Source of the DNA: Dioszegia crocea
Lineage: Eukaryota > Basidiomycota > Tremellomycetes > Tremellales > Bulleribasidiaceae
Direction of reading: 5' to 3'
Length of the DNA: 64,000 nt
NCBI GenBank assembly: GCA_001600615.1
Contig: BCKK01000001.1
Coordinates: 1,341,082-1,405,081 of the forward strand
The position numbers and the translations under genes are program-made. The notes under the pieces are model-generated. The model searched no databases. It was not told where the DNA came from and saw nothing but the letters and a program-made list of their open reading frames with translations. Shown here one piece after another: positions 1 to 10,823 of this stretch (position 1 is its first letter; each line of letters starts with the position of its first letter).

Positions 1-122
1 ATGCCGGCATGCTCCACGTCCACCTCTGTACTGAAGTGCCTATAGCTGCCTCCATCCTCCGCTTTCAGCTCTACCCTTGTCGCTGGGCACCTATAACACC
101 TGCGAATTCCGCTCAGCGAAAC

Positions 123-1785
123 ATGTCGCGAAATCGACGCCCAGCACCTTTGTTCTCCAACCCTCCCGAGCCCTACTTCAGCCGCTCGAGACGGCGATCA
201 GGCTCAACCGAATCCGACGATGAGCAATACGTTGACCGCTCCCTACCCGCGTCTCCTTCAATTGCATCTGGTCGAGGAGCACATCAACCCGGGCCGTCAC
301 GCGCGTACCGCTTTGCTGTGGAGGAGGAAGAAGTGCTCCGTCACGCTAGGGGGGCGTTTGATGAGGACGTTGAGCCAGAGGAGGAAGTGAAGGCGGAAAG
401 TGATGGCGAAAACGATGATGATGATGATGACTTGAGGGAGATACGGGAGGAGGATGGTGATTATGCGAATGTCAGGCCTGGTGGAGATGCAGATCCTCGT
501 GTCGATGAGGACGCCGAGGATGAGGAAGAGCCACCAGATGAGAGGCAATGCCGGATCTGTTTCTCGGGCCAGGAAGAGGAGGAGACTATGGGCAGGTTGA
601 TCTCACCCTGTCTGTGTTCGGGGAGTATGCGAGTGAGTCTGAGGTCTTGATCAACAGGGATGTTGCTGACAGACAGTATGTCCATGGTGCGTTATCCCCG
701 CCATGCCTAACACTGCGCTCATCATTCAGTGCAATGTATCAACGCTTGGCGAGGAACTGGAACTAACGCAGTGAGTGCACTTCGTAAGTGATTTGACTGT
801 ACTAATCTTTCCCAGAAAGCATTCATGGGTAAGCTTAAAGCTTCTGCGCAAACTACGCTGACGTGCAGAATGCCCACAATGTAAACACCGCTACAAGTTG
901 CGCCGAACTTTAATATCCGGCCTCGCCTCGTCCCGCCCCATCCTACTCCTCCTGTCGACTCTTCTCTTCCTTGCCCTCTCCATTATCGCCGGACATATCT
1001 TACACTCATACCTTCTGGGATCACCCCCAGCCAACTCTCGTCAAAAAGCTCTCCTCCGAACCCCAAAGCGGACCTACAGATCTAGCATCTTTGACATCTT
1101 CCAAGAAGACTGGGACACCTTTGACAATGGCGTAATCATCCTTGGTGGGGGCGGAAGGGATCTCATCCGTGATGTCTTCATGGGATCCATCCAAACTTTC
1201 ACCGATGTCGCCAACAACCTACTGTTGCGTCAAGAGAGCCTTTTGTCAAGGCTGGGGGCGCCAGAGTGGATCGGCACCATCGCCTTTTCATTCGGCATCC
1301 GCTTCCTCCTCGGTCTTGCTGTCCTCGGCAGTCTGAGCTTTCTCTCCCTCCTACTCTCACTCTCCCTCTTTGCCCCGCTAAACTTCGCGAACGGCCTCCG
1401 GGGCACCGGCATCTTCAATCGACGTAGGGGTAACGGCAATGGCGACGGCACGGCAGCGGGTCAGCTGATGATCGTCCTCTTCGTCCTCATCGGAGCAGCC
1501 AACACCTTGATCAAGGTATACCACATTACGGAACGTGTCACCCAGCGGCTGTTGATGTACGTCGAAACACAAATTCTCGAGGTGAATCCTGCCGAAAGAA
1601 GAGGCAGGGATCGGCGGCGCAAGTGGTATGTGACATGGTGGAAGGAAGGACGATGGGCTAGACGGGATGGCTGGGAAGAGGTCCGGGTGAGATTGTGGAT
1701 GGGAGCTAGGGAGGGATTGGGGCCTGTGTGGGAGAGAATGTGGACTGGGCGAGGGGCGGGAGCAGCCCATGGTGTGGGCATGTGA
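123..1785 (+). CDS. RING-CH (MARCH-type) membrane E3 ubiquitin ligase
   Basis: Exons 123-632, 677-686, 730-770, 816-828 and 869-1785 join in frame to give about 495 residues. Residues 1-165 are acidic and Ser-rich, with an Asp run encoded by a GAT repeat. A RING-CH (C4HC3) finger follows: CRICFSG, then SPCLCSGSMR, then YVHVQCINAWR, and finally ECPQCKHRY, split over four introns. The C-terminal half has hydrophobic segments (LLLLSTLLFLALSIIAGHIL, a long one near RFLLGLAVLGSLSFLSLLL, and LMIVLFVLIGAANTL), so three or four membrane spans. Family members use an E2 through the RING-CH finger to ubiquitinate membrane proteins in the endomembrane system; the substrate here is unknown. Another in-frame ATG lies at position 9, so the start could be up to 38 codons earlier, or outside the window. 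Confidence 0.85.
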
Positions 1786-1945
1786 GGTGGAACGGGTGAA
1801 GTAGCTGTGGCGTGTATGATGGGATTACCTGTGCCGGACCCAAGCAGCGTTGTACAATACATACATTATTGCAAGATAAACAGATCACCTAATGGTCATC
1901 AATCACACATATCGACAAATAGGGTGTAGGGGCTCGACTGCCAAT

Positions 1946-2538
1946 CTACTCCATCCTCCCGAGCCGTTCAACCTCTCCCTTACTCTTTCCCATAAAGCTT
2001 GAGGCGTATCCCCAGCGATCATCGTGCCATTTCCCATGTTTGTCCCAGTGACCGTTCCGACCCGTAGGATTGTTTTCGACATCTGAGATCCCGCCACCAA
2101 TGAGCAGACTGAAAGTCAGCTCCTGCATCCAACTCTCTAACCATCAAGACGTACCCAACAGCAATCCATATCAGCCATGCCCACATCATCGCCATCCAGA
2201 ACCGTCTCAATGCTCTCGATTTCGCAACCCCCGCTGTAGCGGGCGGTGTCCATCCGCCTGAGGAATTGGCCGCCTCTGCGCTCCCATATCCATCGCCGTG
2301 GCGTTGATGGGCCAGAACTATTGGTTGAGCTGGTAGATGGGTTTGATGGGGTGTTTGGTTTGGGGTGCTCGCTGAAGGTGCTGTGTCTATAGACGTCAGC
2401 CTTTGCCCCTGAGAGCTCGCAATAAGCTAGAGACAACATACAGGGAGGTGGCGCTTCTCCCTGACCCGACCCTCCGGCTACTGCTCCATTGACCTGCTTA
2501 TTCACTGCTACGGCGTATGATTGCTTGTTTGTAGACAT
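1946..2538 (-). CDS. Small single-span membrane protein, unknown function
   Basis: Exons 2442-2538, 2155-2386 and 1946-2108, joined across two GT-AG introns of 55 and 46 nt, give 163 residues. I do not recognise the family. The N-terminal 85 residues are polar and low-complexity (Ala, Pro, Ser, Thr). Then comes one hydrophobic helix (FWMAMMWAWLIWIAVGLLIG) and a conserved-looking tail rich in His, Asp and Trp (GHWDKHGKWHDDRWGYAS). The second intron is not needed to keep a reading frame open. It is preferred because it has a GTACGT donor and a CTGAC branch site and yields the more coherent tail. The gene is convergent with the RING-CH gene, with 160 bp between them. Confidence 0.6.
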
Positions 2539-2838
2539 GCTTGTTATCTTTGTTGGATGTATGAAGAGAGGTAACACCCAGCTGAATTGCACGACTGCCA
2601 TAGCAAGCGGGTGGCAAATTCGTCATCGTCAAGCGAAGAAAGGAGCCACGTGGCAGTGCCCTTAGCAGCCACTACATAGGGGCATTGAGCTTGCAAGCCC
2701 AGCAATTATATCCTAATCCTACATCTTGCAGATGAAGGAAACCACACTATTTCCAGTCCACGATCGACATCCGTATACACTGTAGATGATGAATTTCAAG
2801 ATGTCCCGCCTACAAATCGCAATGCCCCTCGATCCCGC

Positions 2839-5800
2839 TCAATAAGCCAGCCTTTCTGGCTCCCTCAATCCGACCCACCTCCAGCTCTCGTTGAGATTGA
2901 ATGGCGCCGATAGGTGTATGCTTGTAGACGACGACCCGACCCGAATCTCATAGGTGCCCTTCTCAGCCACCCACGCCTTCTCGGACACAGAGTAGTAAGA
3001 GAAAGCCTTGTGCTATCTAACGTCAGCTCATTCTGGGGTCAGCGTTGGGATTACACTCACGTCGAGTTTGACAGTCATGCGTTTCGTCTCTCCAGGTTGG
3101 AGGAAAGCCTTGGAGAACCCGGCAAGCTCAATATCTGGCCGAGAGATCTTGGGCGAGAAATGATGAATATAAACCTGACCCACTTCCGCCCCGGCGATCG
3201 TGCTGGTGTTCTTGACATCGAACGATATCTCAGCTCCGTAAGACCCGGATGCCTTGACGGATAAATCACTGACATGTCAGCCCTTGGCTTGGTCTCACAC
3301 AGACTCAGACTTACCTGAACTGGAAAGCGGAATAACTCAATCCGAATCCGAAAGGGAAATCGCTCTTGACCTTGCCCGGGCGATCAAAGTGTCGGTATCC
3401 GACCTCGACACCTTCGCCATAGACAGTAGTCACATCGTCACCGAATCGCCCGTTCCCATGACTGGGCCAATCCTCCAACTTCTTCGACCACGTCAAGGGC
3501 AATTTGCCGCTGGGATTGACGACGCCGAAAACGACATCGGCTATACCGGTCCCGCACTCGTTACCGCCAAAGAAGGATTGCAGGAGGGTGGTAGCTTGGG
3601 ACAGCCAGGGTAGCTCGACAGGCATACCTGACTGGTTGACGATGATGGCATCTGGGTTGGCCGCCAGGATAGAGCTGACGAGGTCGTCCGTGCCCGGAGG
3701 CAGTTTCATGTCGGAACGATCATAAGCTTCCGACTCCCATTCGCTGTTGGTCCCAACGACGACAATTGTCACTGTTTATCAGTCATCGATGGAATATCTC
3801 AAAGGAACTAACACACCGTCAGATTCTTGGCTGAGCTTGACCGCCTTGGCCACTTCGGTTCTGGCATCGTACTTGGGTCGCCCACCCATACGGATACCTC
3901 CACGGCGTCCAGCCTAAGCGGATCAGCTTTGATTCCAGGGATGTCAGAATGATCACTCACGTATGGTGAGTGTGCGTTGAGCTGCTTGAAGTTGGAAAAG
4001 CGGACTTCGAATTGATACGCCTTGCCCGCCTCGACGTCAATCTCTCCAAACCGCTCCTCCGCACCGGTATTGAACTGAGGCATAAGCGTGACAGTACATC
4101 AACCAGGAGAATACTCACAAACAAGAGACCCTCTTTCTGATCTGTCGAATTGTCGACCACTTTCTTTCCGTCCACGTACAGGTCGGCTTGGCCAGCGACT
4201 CCAAGACCAAGGATCCACTAAGCGAGTTAGCATACGTCTGGCAATTTTCATGAGATGGCACCACGGAAACTCACCTTGCCACCAACGTCGGGCGTGAAGA
4301 CCGTCTTGAGCGACACATATCCCCGCACTGGAATAGTCTTGGGGATGCCGTCAATGAAGTAGGTGAATGCGCTGTTGTTGCATTTCCTGAATAACGCCTT
4401 GACTTCCTTGCCCACCCATGGACTGTGATCATTAGCCCTTCCGCCTGACATCAGGCCAATATCAAGTCACTCACTTCTCATCGTAAAAGTCGGCGCAGAC
4501 AAGCCCCTGCTCAGTCACACCAGCCGGCATGCTCAAGAAGTCTGAAAGCAGTGGTGAGAATCGCGATCCATCGGCACCAATGGTGTATGATACCTGTGCC
4601 CCGAGTTTCTGTGCCTGTTTGGTGATGGCCTCCAGGGGAGTGACTTTGTACGTCGGTAGAAGAGATGCAGAGCCGCCACCGGAGTAAGCAGCAATCTTGG
4701 CGTTGGGTCCAATCACTGCGATCTTGAGTCCAGGTTTCGATGCGATGGGAAGGACATTGGCGGTGTTCTTGAGCAGAACAACGCCGCTGCCTGCTGATTC
4801 TCGGAGAAGAGCCCTGACGGCGGGAGTATCGATCGAGCTCTCGACAGCTTCAAAGGGAATGCCAGAGAGCTGTGCTTCTTTGACGTAGTTGAGGACCTGC
4901 TGTTAGCGGGATATTATCAATGACTCACCCTCAGCACACACTCGTCAACATCGGCAGTGGTGAGCTTGCCGGTGATCATGTCCCGCTCGACCGCTGCGCC
5001 GCGGACCATGGTTGGTCCCGGCATCTCCAAGTCCAGACCCGCCTTGATCGTCTGATAACCGGGGGTTGTTCCGGACCAGTCAGACATCAGCATGCCCTTG
5101 AAGCCAAAGTCCCCTCTGAGGATCTTGCGCAGTAGGAGGGGCTGCTCGACTACATGTTGACCGTTGACCTGGTTGTAAGAGGGCATCTGGATAGTCAGCC
5201 AGGTCTCATCATGAGTAGGAAACCCTCACAAAGACAGCTGGGTTCGCCTTCATCTGAATCCTGAACGGTTCGAGGTAAATCTCGTGCATTGTTCGCTCGT
5301 CCATCACCGAGTTGCTGCTCCGTCGGTGGTTCTCTTGCTCGTTTCCGAAGAAGTCTACTCCGTAAGCTGAGTCGGCGGGTTGGATTCAACTATAGCTCAC
5401 GCTTGGGATCTGGGAAACATCAGCCATTGTTCTACTACAGCTTGTGGAAGCTTACTCGTCATGACCTTTTTGCTCTGCACTCCCTCAATCCACGCCAGGG
5501 CTGCAGTTCCCGACAAGTACGGATCTGAGAGATCAGCTGATGCCTCATATCAGGCAGTATACGTACCCTCGCCGAAACTCTCAAACCCCCTGCCGCCACA
5601 TGGGTGTCGCTGAATGTTCGTGGTAGGTCCAAGAATGCAGTGGACACCTCGCGCTCTACACTCATCGCCAAGCGCCTCGCCAATGCGCCGGATGAGCTCC
5701 ACATCGAAAGATGCTCCGAGCGCTGTCGCACAGGGGAAACAAGAGGCCGCAGCACCATTCGTCCCTGAAGATGATCAGCCTGTGCGCTTACTGCAGAAGG

Positions 5801-6166
5801 CCTTACTCACAGGCTGTACCGCGAACACCATTCTGACAGTCAGCCAAGATTCTTGAGGGAGCACTGATGACAGTTCGTACTCACCGGGCCATCGCTACAC
5901 TGTAGAGGTCAGCTGCAGCTCCCTTGCAAGTACAAAGCTGCCTGACTTACCCGAACTCGAGGCACCCCCAACCTCTTCACCGGCGCGGTATGCCACATGT
6001 CATCCCCACTCAGAAGGGCAATCTTCTCCTCGCTCGACAGCTCTTTCAGTACTGCTTCGGGATCTATGCAGTCTGGAGAGACTGCAGCAGGCATTGCCTT
6101 GCCGTCAGTGATCGCCGAGAACGCCTTCTCGACCTTTTCGACGCCTCGTGTTAAAATGTTGCTCAT
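2839..6166 (-). CDS. GH3 beta-glucosidase with PA14 insert, no signal peptide
   Basis: A gene with many introns. It starts at 6166 (MSNILTRGVEKVEKAF) and ends in a stop at 2839-2841. In order it encodes: the GH3 N-terminal barrel, with SDGPNGVRGT, KHFVGNDQEQQR and the nucleophile motif LMSDWSGT (the Asp is catalytic in the family); the GH3 C-terminal alpha/beta domain, with GVVLLKN and IAVIGPNA; a PA14 domain inserted in that domain (YFIDGIPKTIPVRGYVSLK, then ADLYVDGKKVVDNST); and a C-terminal fibronectin-III-like domain ending with YEIRVGSSS. Family enzymes remove terminal glucose from beta-glucosides; PA14 inserts form part of the substrate pocket. No N-terminal hydrophobic leader is visible, so an intracellular enzyme acting on imported cellobiose or similar glucosides is likely. 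The next gene upstream is ZDS1-like on the same strand. Confidence 0.9.
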
Positions 6167-6693
6167 GTTGTAATGTCCGGCTTGGTGGATTGCCGTGTGG
6201 TCCTTGTGATATGTATGAGAGTAAGTGAGTGGAGGTACAGATAGCCCATCACACCTGTTCCCTCCTTAGTCTTGTACCATCATGTCTGAGATTGAATCCT
6301 TGAAGGCACGGATAATTGGGATCTCCTTTACCCCGGTCTCCGCCTCGGATAAACCGCCGAGCGGGCGAGTGCGTGCGGAGTAGGGAAGTAAAGGAATGCT
6401 GAGCGAAATCCACCCCTGTACCTATCGAGCTCTATCGTATGGCCTCAAAGCGTGCAGTATATGCAGAGAGCTTCAGAGAACGCCCGGCGACGGCATAGAT
6501 TCTATGATACAAAAGTTTCCCTTATGAAAACATCAAGCTAATGAGGAGCTCAACCGACATGTTTGCTCTGTGCACCTCCACTTTCCGCTAAATCGCTCTC
6601 CCACTCCGTCGCTGCCCCTACTCCGCCTGTCTCTGCTCTAACGTCACCATTGTCCTATCCCTACCAGAGACCCTTCGCTCCAGTCTGCCCTAC
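6167..6693. other. Intergenic, 527 bp
   Basis: Lies between the GH3 start and the ZDS1-like stop, both on the minus strand, so it holds the GH3 promoter and the ZDS1-like 3' UTR. No convincing gene, RNA or repeat was seen. Confidence 0.6.
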
Positions 6694-9600
6694 TCATCTA
6701 TGATGACCATACTGGCCTGGCACGGCCTGACCCCTTCGAGGATCCCCACCTTGCCCCGGTGGTTGCGCGTACGGATTGTACCCTTGACCCTGACCCGGCA
6801 TCGGTGCACCCAGTTGAGGTGGACGTGCGGCGTACTGTCCAGGAGGCGGTCCATACCCCTGGCCTGGAGACGGATATTGGCCTCCAGGTGGTGCCTGCCC
6901 CGGCGGTGGTCGCCTAGGGTCAAAAGCCTGCTGCGCGCCTGGGGGTTGTGTGAAGTTTGGCCGCGCCTGATAGTGTTGTTGCGGATGAGGTTGGGGAGGA
7001 TATGGTGCTTGTTGTCCGGGTTGAGGAGGAGGTAATCTCTGCGGGCCAGCCCAATGTTCAGGTAAGGGCCTTGGAGCGCCCTGAGGATGCTGAGGATATC
7101 CGGTAGGAGGGGGAAGATGGCCGTTTGGCGGAGGACGGTGTTGAAAGACCTGTCCAGGGACAGGACCGGAGCCAGGAGGCGGGGAAAAGACTTGGCCGGG
7201 GGAAGGATGACTGGAAGCTCGGGGAGGGAAAGGAGCCTGTGATTGAGGGGAGAGGGAACGTGTCGATGTGGTCGGTGATAACGGGCCAGCCGAGCCGGGG
7301 TACTGGAATATCTGACCAGGCTGAGGTCCAGAGTGCGAGGAAGCCATCGGACGCGAGGTATGAGGTGGAGGCCCGTTATGCTCTGGTCTGCCTTCTGTGA
7401 CTACACGGCGCATCTGCCCCGATCCGCTCTGTCCCGGCATGGGTTGTCCGGGAGGTCCTGTAGGACTAGGCGTGGACAATGTTCGCTGACGGGGATCGCG
7501 AGCGGGGTCGAATCCGGCATTGGGAGGAGGAGGAGGCCCGAAGGATGATTGTGGAACGCCTCGGGGGTTGCCCTGAATCTCGCGGATGATAGGGGGAGCT
7601 TGCTGGTTGTAGTCTGATGGCGGGCGCTGATGACTTGCAGGTTGTGACATTGCAGGTGGGGGTCCAGGCCTACTGCGAGGATCGCCAGCGGATAGATTGG
7701 GGATAGAGGGCGACCGAGCGGGCAGACCCCCTGGCGGTGGACCGTAGGACAGGTGTTGCTGCTGTGGCGGCGGGGGCGGACTGCCGTTCATGCCCCTAGC
7801 ACCTTTAACGCCATCCCTCGAGTCCCTCTGCTCTCCCCTAGCTTCCCTGGCGCGCAGATCACTGTCCACAAGCGCGTTCTGCATGCCGTATGATGGCGTT
7901 CGCATCGGTGCCTCTGCATCCCTCCCATCCCTTCGTCTCTCTGGCTTCGTCAACCCCTTCTTCAACGCGGGTGGCTGCTGCGGCTGAGCGACCACGGGCG
8001 GAGGTGTACTGGGTTCGACCTCGCGGTGTAGAGGTTTGCCATTCCCTGCTTGACCACCCTCAAGCGATTTGGGCGGAGTACCTTTCGCTGGTGGCGGTTT
8101 CGCCGCCTCCACCTCCTTCTTCTCCTTCTTCTCCTCCTTTTCTGCCTTCTTTTCCTCGCCTACATTCCGGCCAATGACGCCAAGGTACCAGAACATCAGA
8201 TTCGATATTAGGACCTGCTCATATAGGGGTCGACGGGCATTGGCGAGTTTGATGTGGGATAAACGGTAGACGGCTCGCTCAACGTGAATGGGGTATCGGG
8301 AGAAATTGCCAGCGGCATTGACAGCGAAACCAGCATTGGTGGGTGAAGGTGTGGGAGAGTGACCCATAGATTTGGCAGATTTGGATGAGCCAAGCAACGC
8401 GGCGGCGGCAGCAGGACCTGCCGTGCCGAAATTTGACACGGTGGAAGCTTCGTCCTGCTTCTTCTTGTGTCCGCCAAATAGCGATCCGAGGAAACCCTCC
8501 TTTTCCTTCTTCTTCTCCTTTTCTTTCTTGTCCTTCTTTCCAAAGAAGCCGCCCTTCTTCTCCTTTTCCTTCTCTTTTGCCGCAGAGGGGGAAGATGCCG
8601 AGATGGAAGAGTCCACACGGGGTAGGGGAGGTCGGGAGTCGATGGGGGAGGCACCAAGGCTTTCCTGGCTCTTCTGATGTTGGAGCGCTATCCCCGGTGG
8701 GATACTTTGCCGAGTGACAGGCGGTGCCATACCAGGAGGAAGTTCGTATTCTGAAGGAGGTATGGATTGAGGACGTGTGGGTCCGCCTGGGCTGGTGGGC
8801 GATGTAGACCGTTGTCTAGGCGTCTCGAACGGCAAGGGAACTTCCAGCTTCATTCCGCTCACTTTCCTCATCCCCTGACGCGGAGCCGCATCTTCTTCTG
8901 GCCTCGGTCCAGAGAATGTCCGGTTCATCGGATCACTCATAGACTCCTGCGTCGGCGTCTTTTCCCCTTCCTCCATCCACATCCTCTCGCCTGGATACCC
9001 CGGTGTAATGGGTGGTAGGCTCATCTTACGTTGAGGCGGTGATTCCTGGTCCGGACTGCCTGACCGGCTCCGATCTCCCGATTCTGAGCTAATAGAGCTG
9101 GTCCGTGACGACCGGTACGCATCGAATATCACCCCTTCATCGGTCGTATCGTCCGACGCCCGCCGATTTTCGATATGCCTCGACGCAGAGGATTGCGTCT
9201 CGACGGCATCCTGATACCTCTCCTCATACTCGTGCGACCCGTTTGATTCCGATTGGTCGAAGCGTTCGAGGGGATTGAACTCATCGCTGCCTTCCCCTTC
9301 TCCATCAGAAGAACGCCGGGATGGATCTTCACCTTCTGGCGGATTTGAGGTTCTAGGTTTGCGACTTGCAAATCGACGGCCGCCGCCATCGCCGACGAGG
9401 TGATCTTTGCGAATACGGGTACGAGCGGTTCGACGAATGATCGATCCTGGTCGGGGAAGAACGACGGGCTGATTATCCTCGTCGCCTTGCGCTACATCGT
9501 CCTGGAGGACTGACCCATCAGCTTGGACCAAGTATGAAGCAGACAACTCACATCCAGGAGCGACATTCATACTCAGACTCCGCCTGAGCATTGACCGCAT

Positions 9601-10265
9601 CTGCGTCGGATCGTCCGATCCCCCTTCTACCCTATCCACCATGGTCTCCAACTGCTGCAGATCTTGTAGAGTCAACCCTTGCTCTCCTCCCCGCCCGCGG
9701 TAGATACTAGCCCGTCCGTTCCGAGTCGGAACAGGCGGAACATCTTCGTCTGCCGAGTCCCCGGCCCTGGGCTGATATTGCTTGGATAGCATACTCCTCT
9801 TCCTTCCTAGACCATCACCTCCAGCTGCTCTCCCCGATCCTCTGCGATTAAGCCACGATCCCGAGCGCGCCAATCCAGGCGCAGCTCCAGTATCCTCGGC
9901 GCCGCCATCCTCGGGGTCGGCAGATGTATGAGCCTTGAGAAACGCCTTGAACTCGCCCGGAGCGAGTTCGGGGTGGAGATGCGCTGGAACCCAAAACAGA
10001 CCCCCATCGTCATCTAACCCATCGGGCGTCGCGAGTGTTACATCGTCGTTGGAGGTATATGATGTGTGTGATGACGAAGACGCAGGTGAGTTGGGGGGAA
10101 GATCTGGGTCGACGGCTAGTGCGCCTGGTCCGGGAGATGAGGCAGATCGTCGTCTAAGATTTCTACCGAATTGTCAGTTGGGCTTTTAGGAGTTGTGAGT
10201 CCGACTGACCGTAATGTTTGAATCTCGCGCTCTAGCTCTCCCTCAGATATATCGGCCCCTAACAT
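6694..10265 (-). CDS. ZDS1: Zds1-like regulator of PP2A-Cdc55/Cdc14
   Basis: Exon 1 (10210-10265) encodes MLGADISEGELEREIQTL and joins a long second exon. An in-frame TAA lies a few codons upstream of the ATG, fixing the start. The protein is about 1,130 residues. Near residue 65 is the conserved Zds motif LFWVPAHLHPELAPGEFKAF. Near residue 600 is the Zds_C domain (IHVERAVYRLSHIKLANARR, then LISNLMFWYL). Yeast Zds1/Zds2 bind PP2A-Cdc55 through this domain and control mitotic entry and exit. Lys/Glu-rich coiled stretches flank the domain, and about 450 residues of Pro/Gln/Gly-rich, probably disordered tail follow it. A 42-nt stretch at 9510-9551 has GT-AG ends and a multiple-of-three length, so it may be an in-frame intron or retained coding sequence. 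Confidence 0.88.
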
Positions 10266-10823
10266 ATTGTAATGTTTGGCTTCGTCTTATGGAGAATGTC
10301 CGACCACCGCGCCCGAGACGGATACGACCCGACCCCTGCTTTTCTCCCTCTGCACAGTCGTCCAAGCAGATGAGACTCCTTCTAGGGGTAGAGGTAATGT
10401 GTGGAGTAAATCTATAGGCGGAGTGCGAACGTCGAACGCATGGACACCCAGTTGATCCGCTATCGTGCCGGAGTGGTCGTGTGGTCTTCGGAGCTTCCAA
10501 TTGGGTGTGGAGCTGTTTGAGCCTCGTCTTGGCTTATCGTTTGGTGGTTTTCGTGATGTTTCCTACTCCATGAGACCGTCTGGGCTCTCGTCAGAACAGA
10601 CAATGGACGCTATGTGCAGTCTGCTCCGGGGGAGAGATAGCTGAGCTTAATTCAAGTTATAGCTTAGTGCTAGCTTGCACCGCCCAATAGGCGGTCATAC
10701 GGGGGGAACATTTACGGCCATCAATTTCATTAGCGGGACCAATCCGTTGTATTACGGATCGCGAAGCCATTTTGTAATGAAACAATACTGGACAGTCTCT
10801 ATGCGCGTTACGACGACATCTAT
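10266..10823. other. Intergenic, 558 bp
   Basis: Promoter side of the ZDS1-like gene and 3' side of the OPT gene. A plus-strand open frame at 10675-10917 overlaps the end of the OPT gene and has no homology I recognise. Nothing else was seen. Confidence 0.5.

Noticed and set aside
297..548. Minus-strand open frame rich in Ile opposite the RING-CH gene
   Set aside because: It is the complement of the Asp/Glu-rich GAT/GAG repeat region of the real gene.
2610..2618. GGTGGCAAA, identical to the yeast proteasome-associated control element
   Set aside because: It lies upstream of the unknown small gene, not of either proteasome gene. A 9-mer is expected by chance about once per 130 kb of both strands, and no such site was seen before PRE9 or PRE2.
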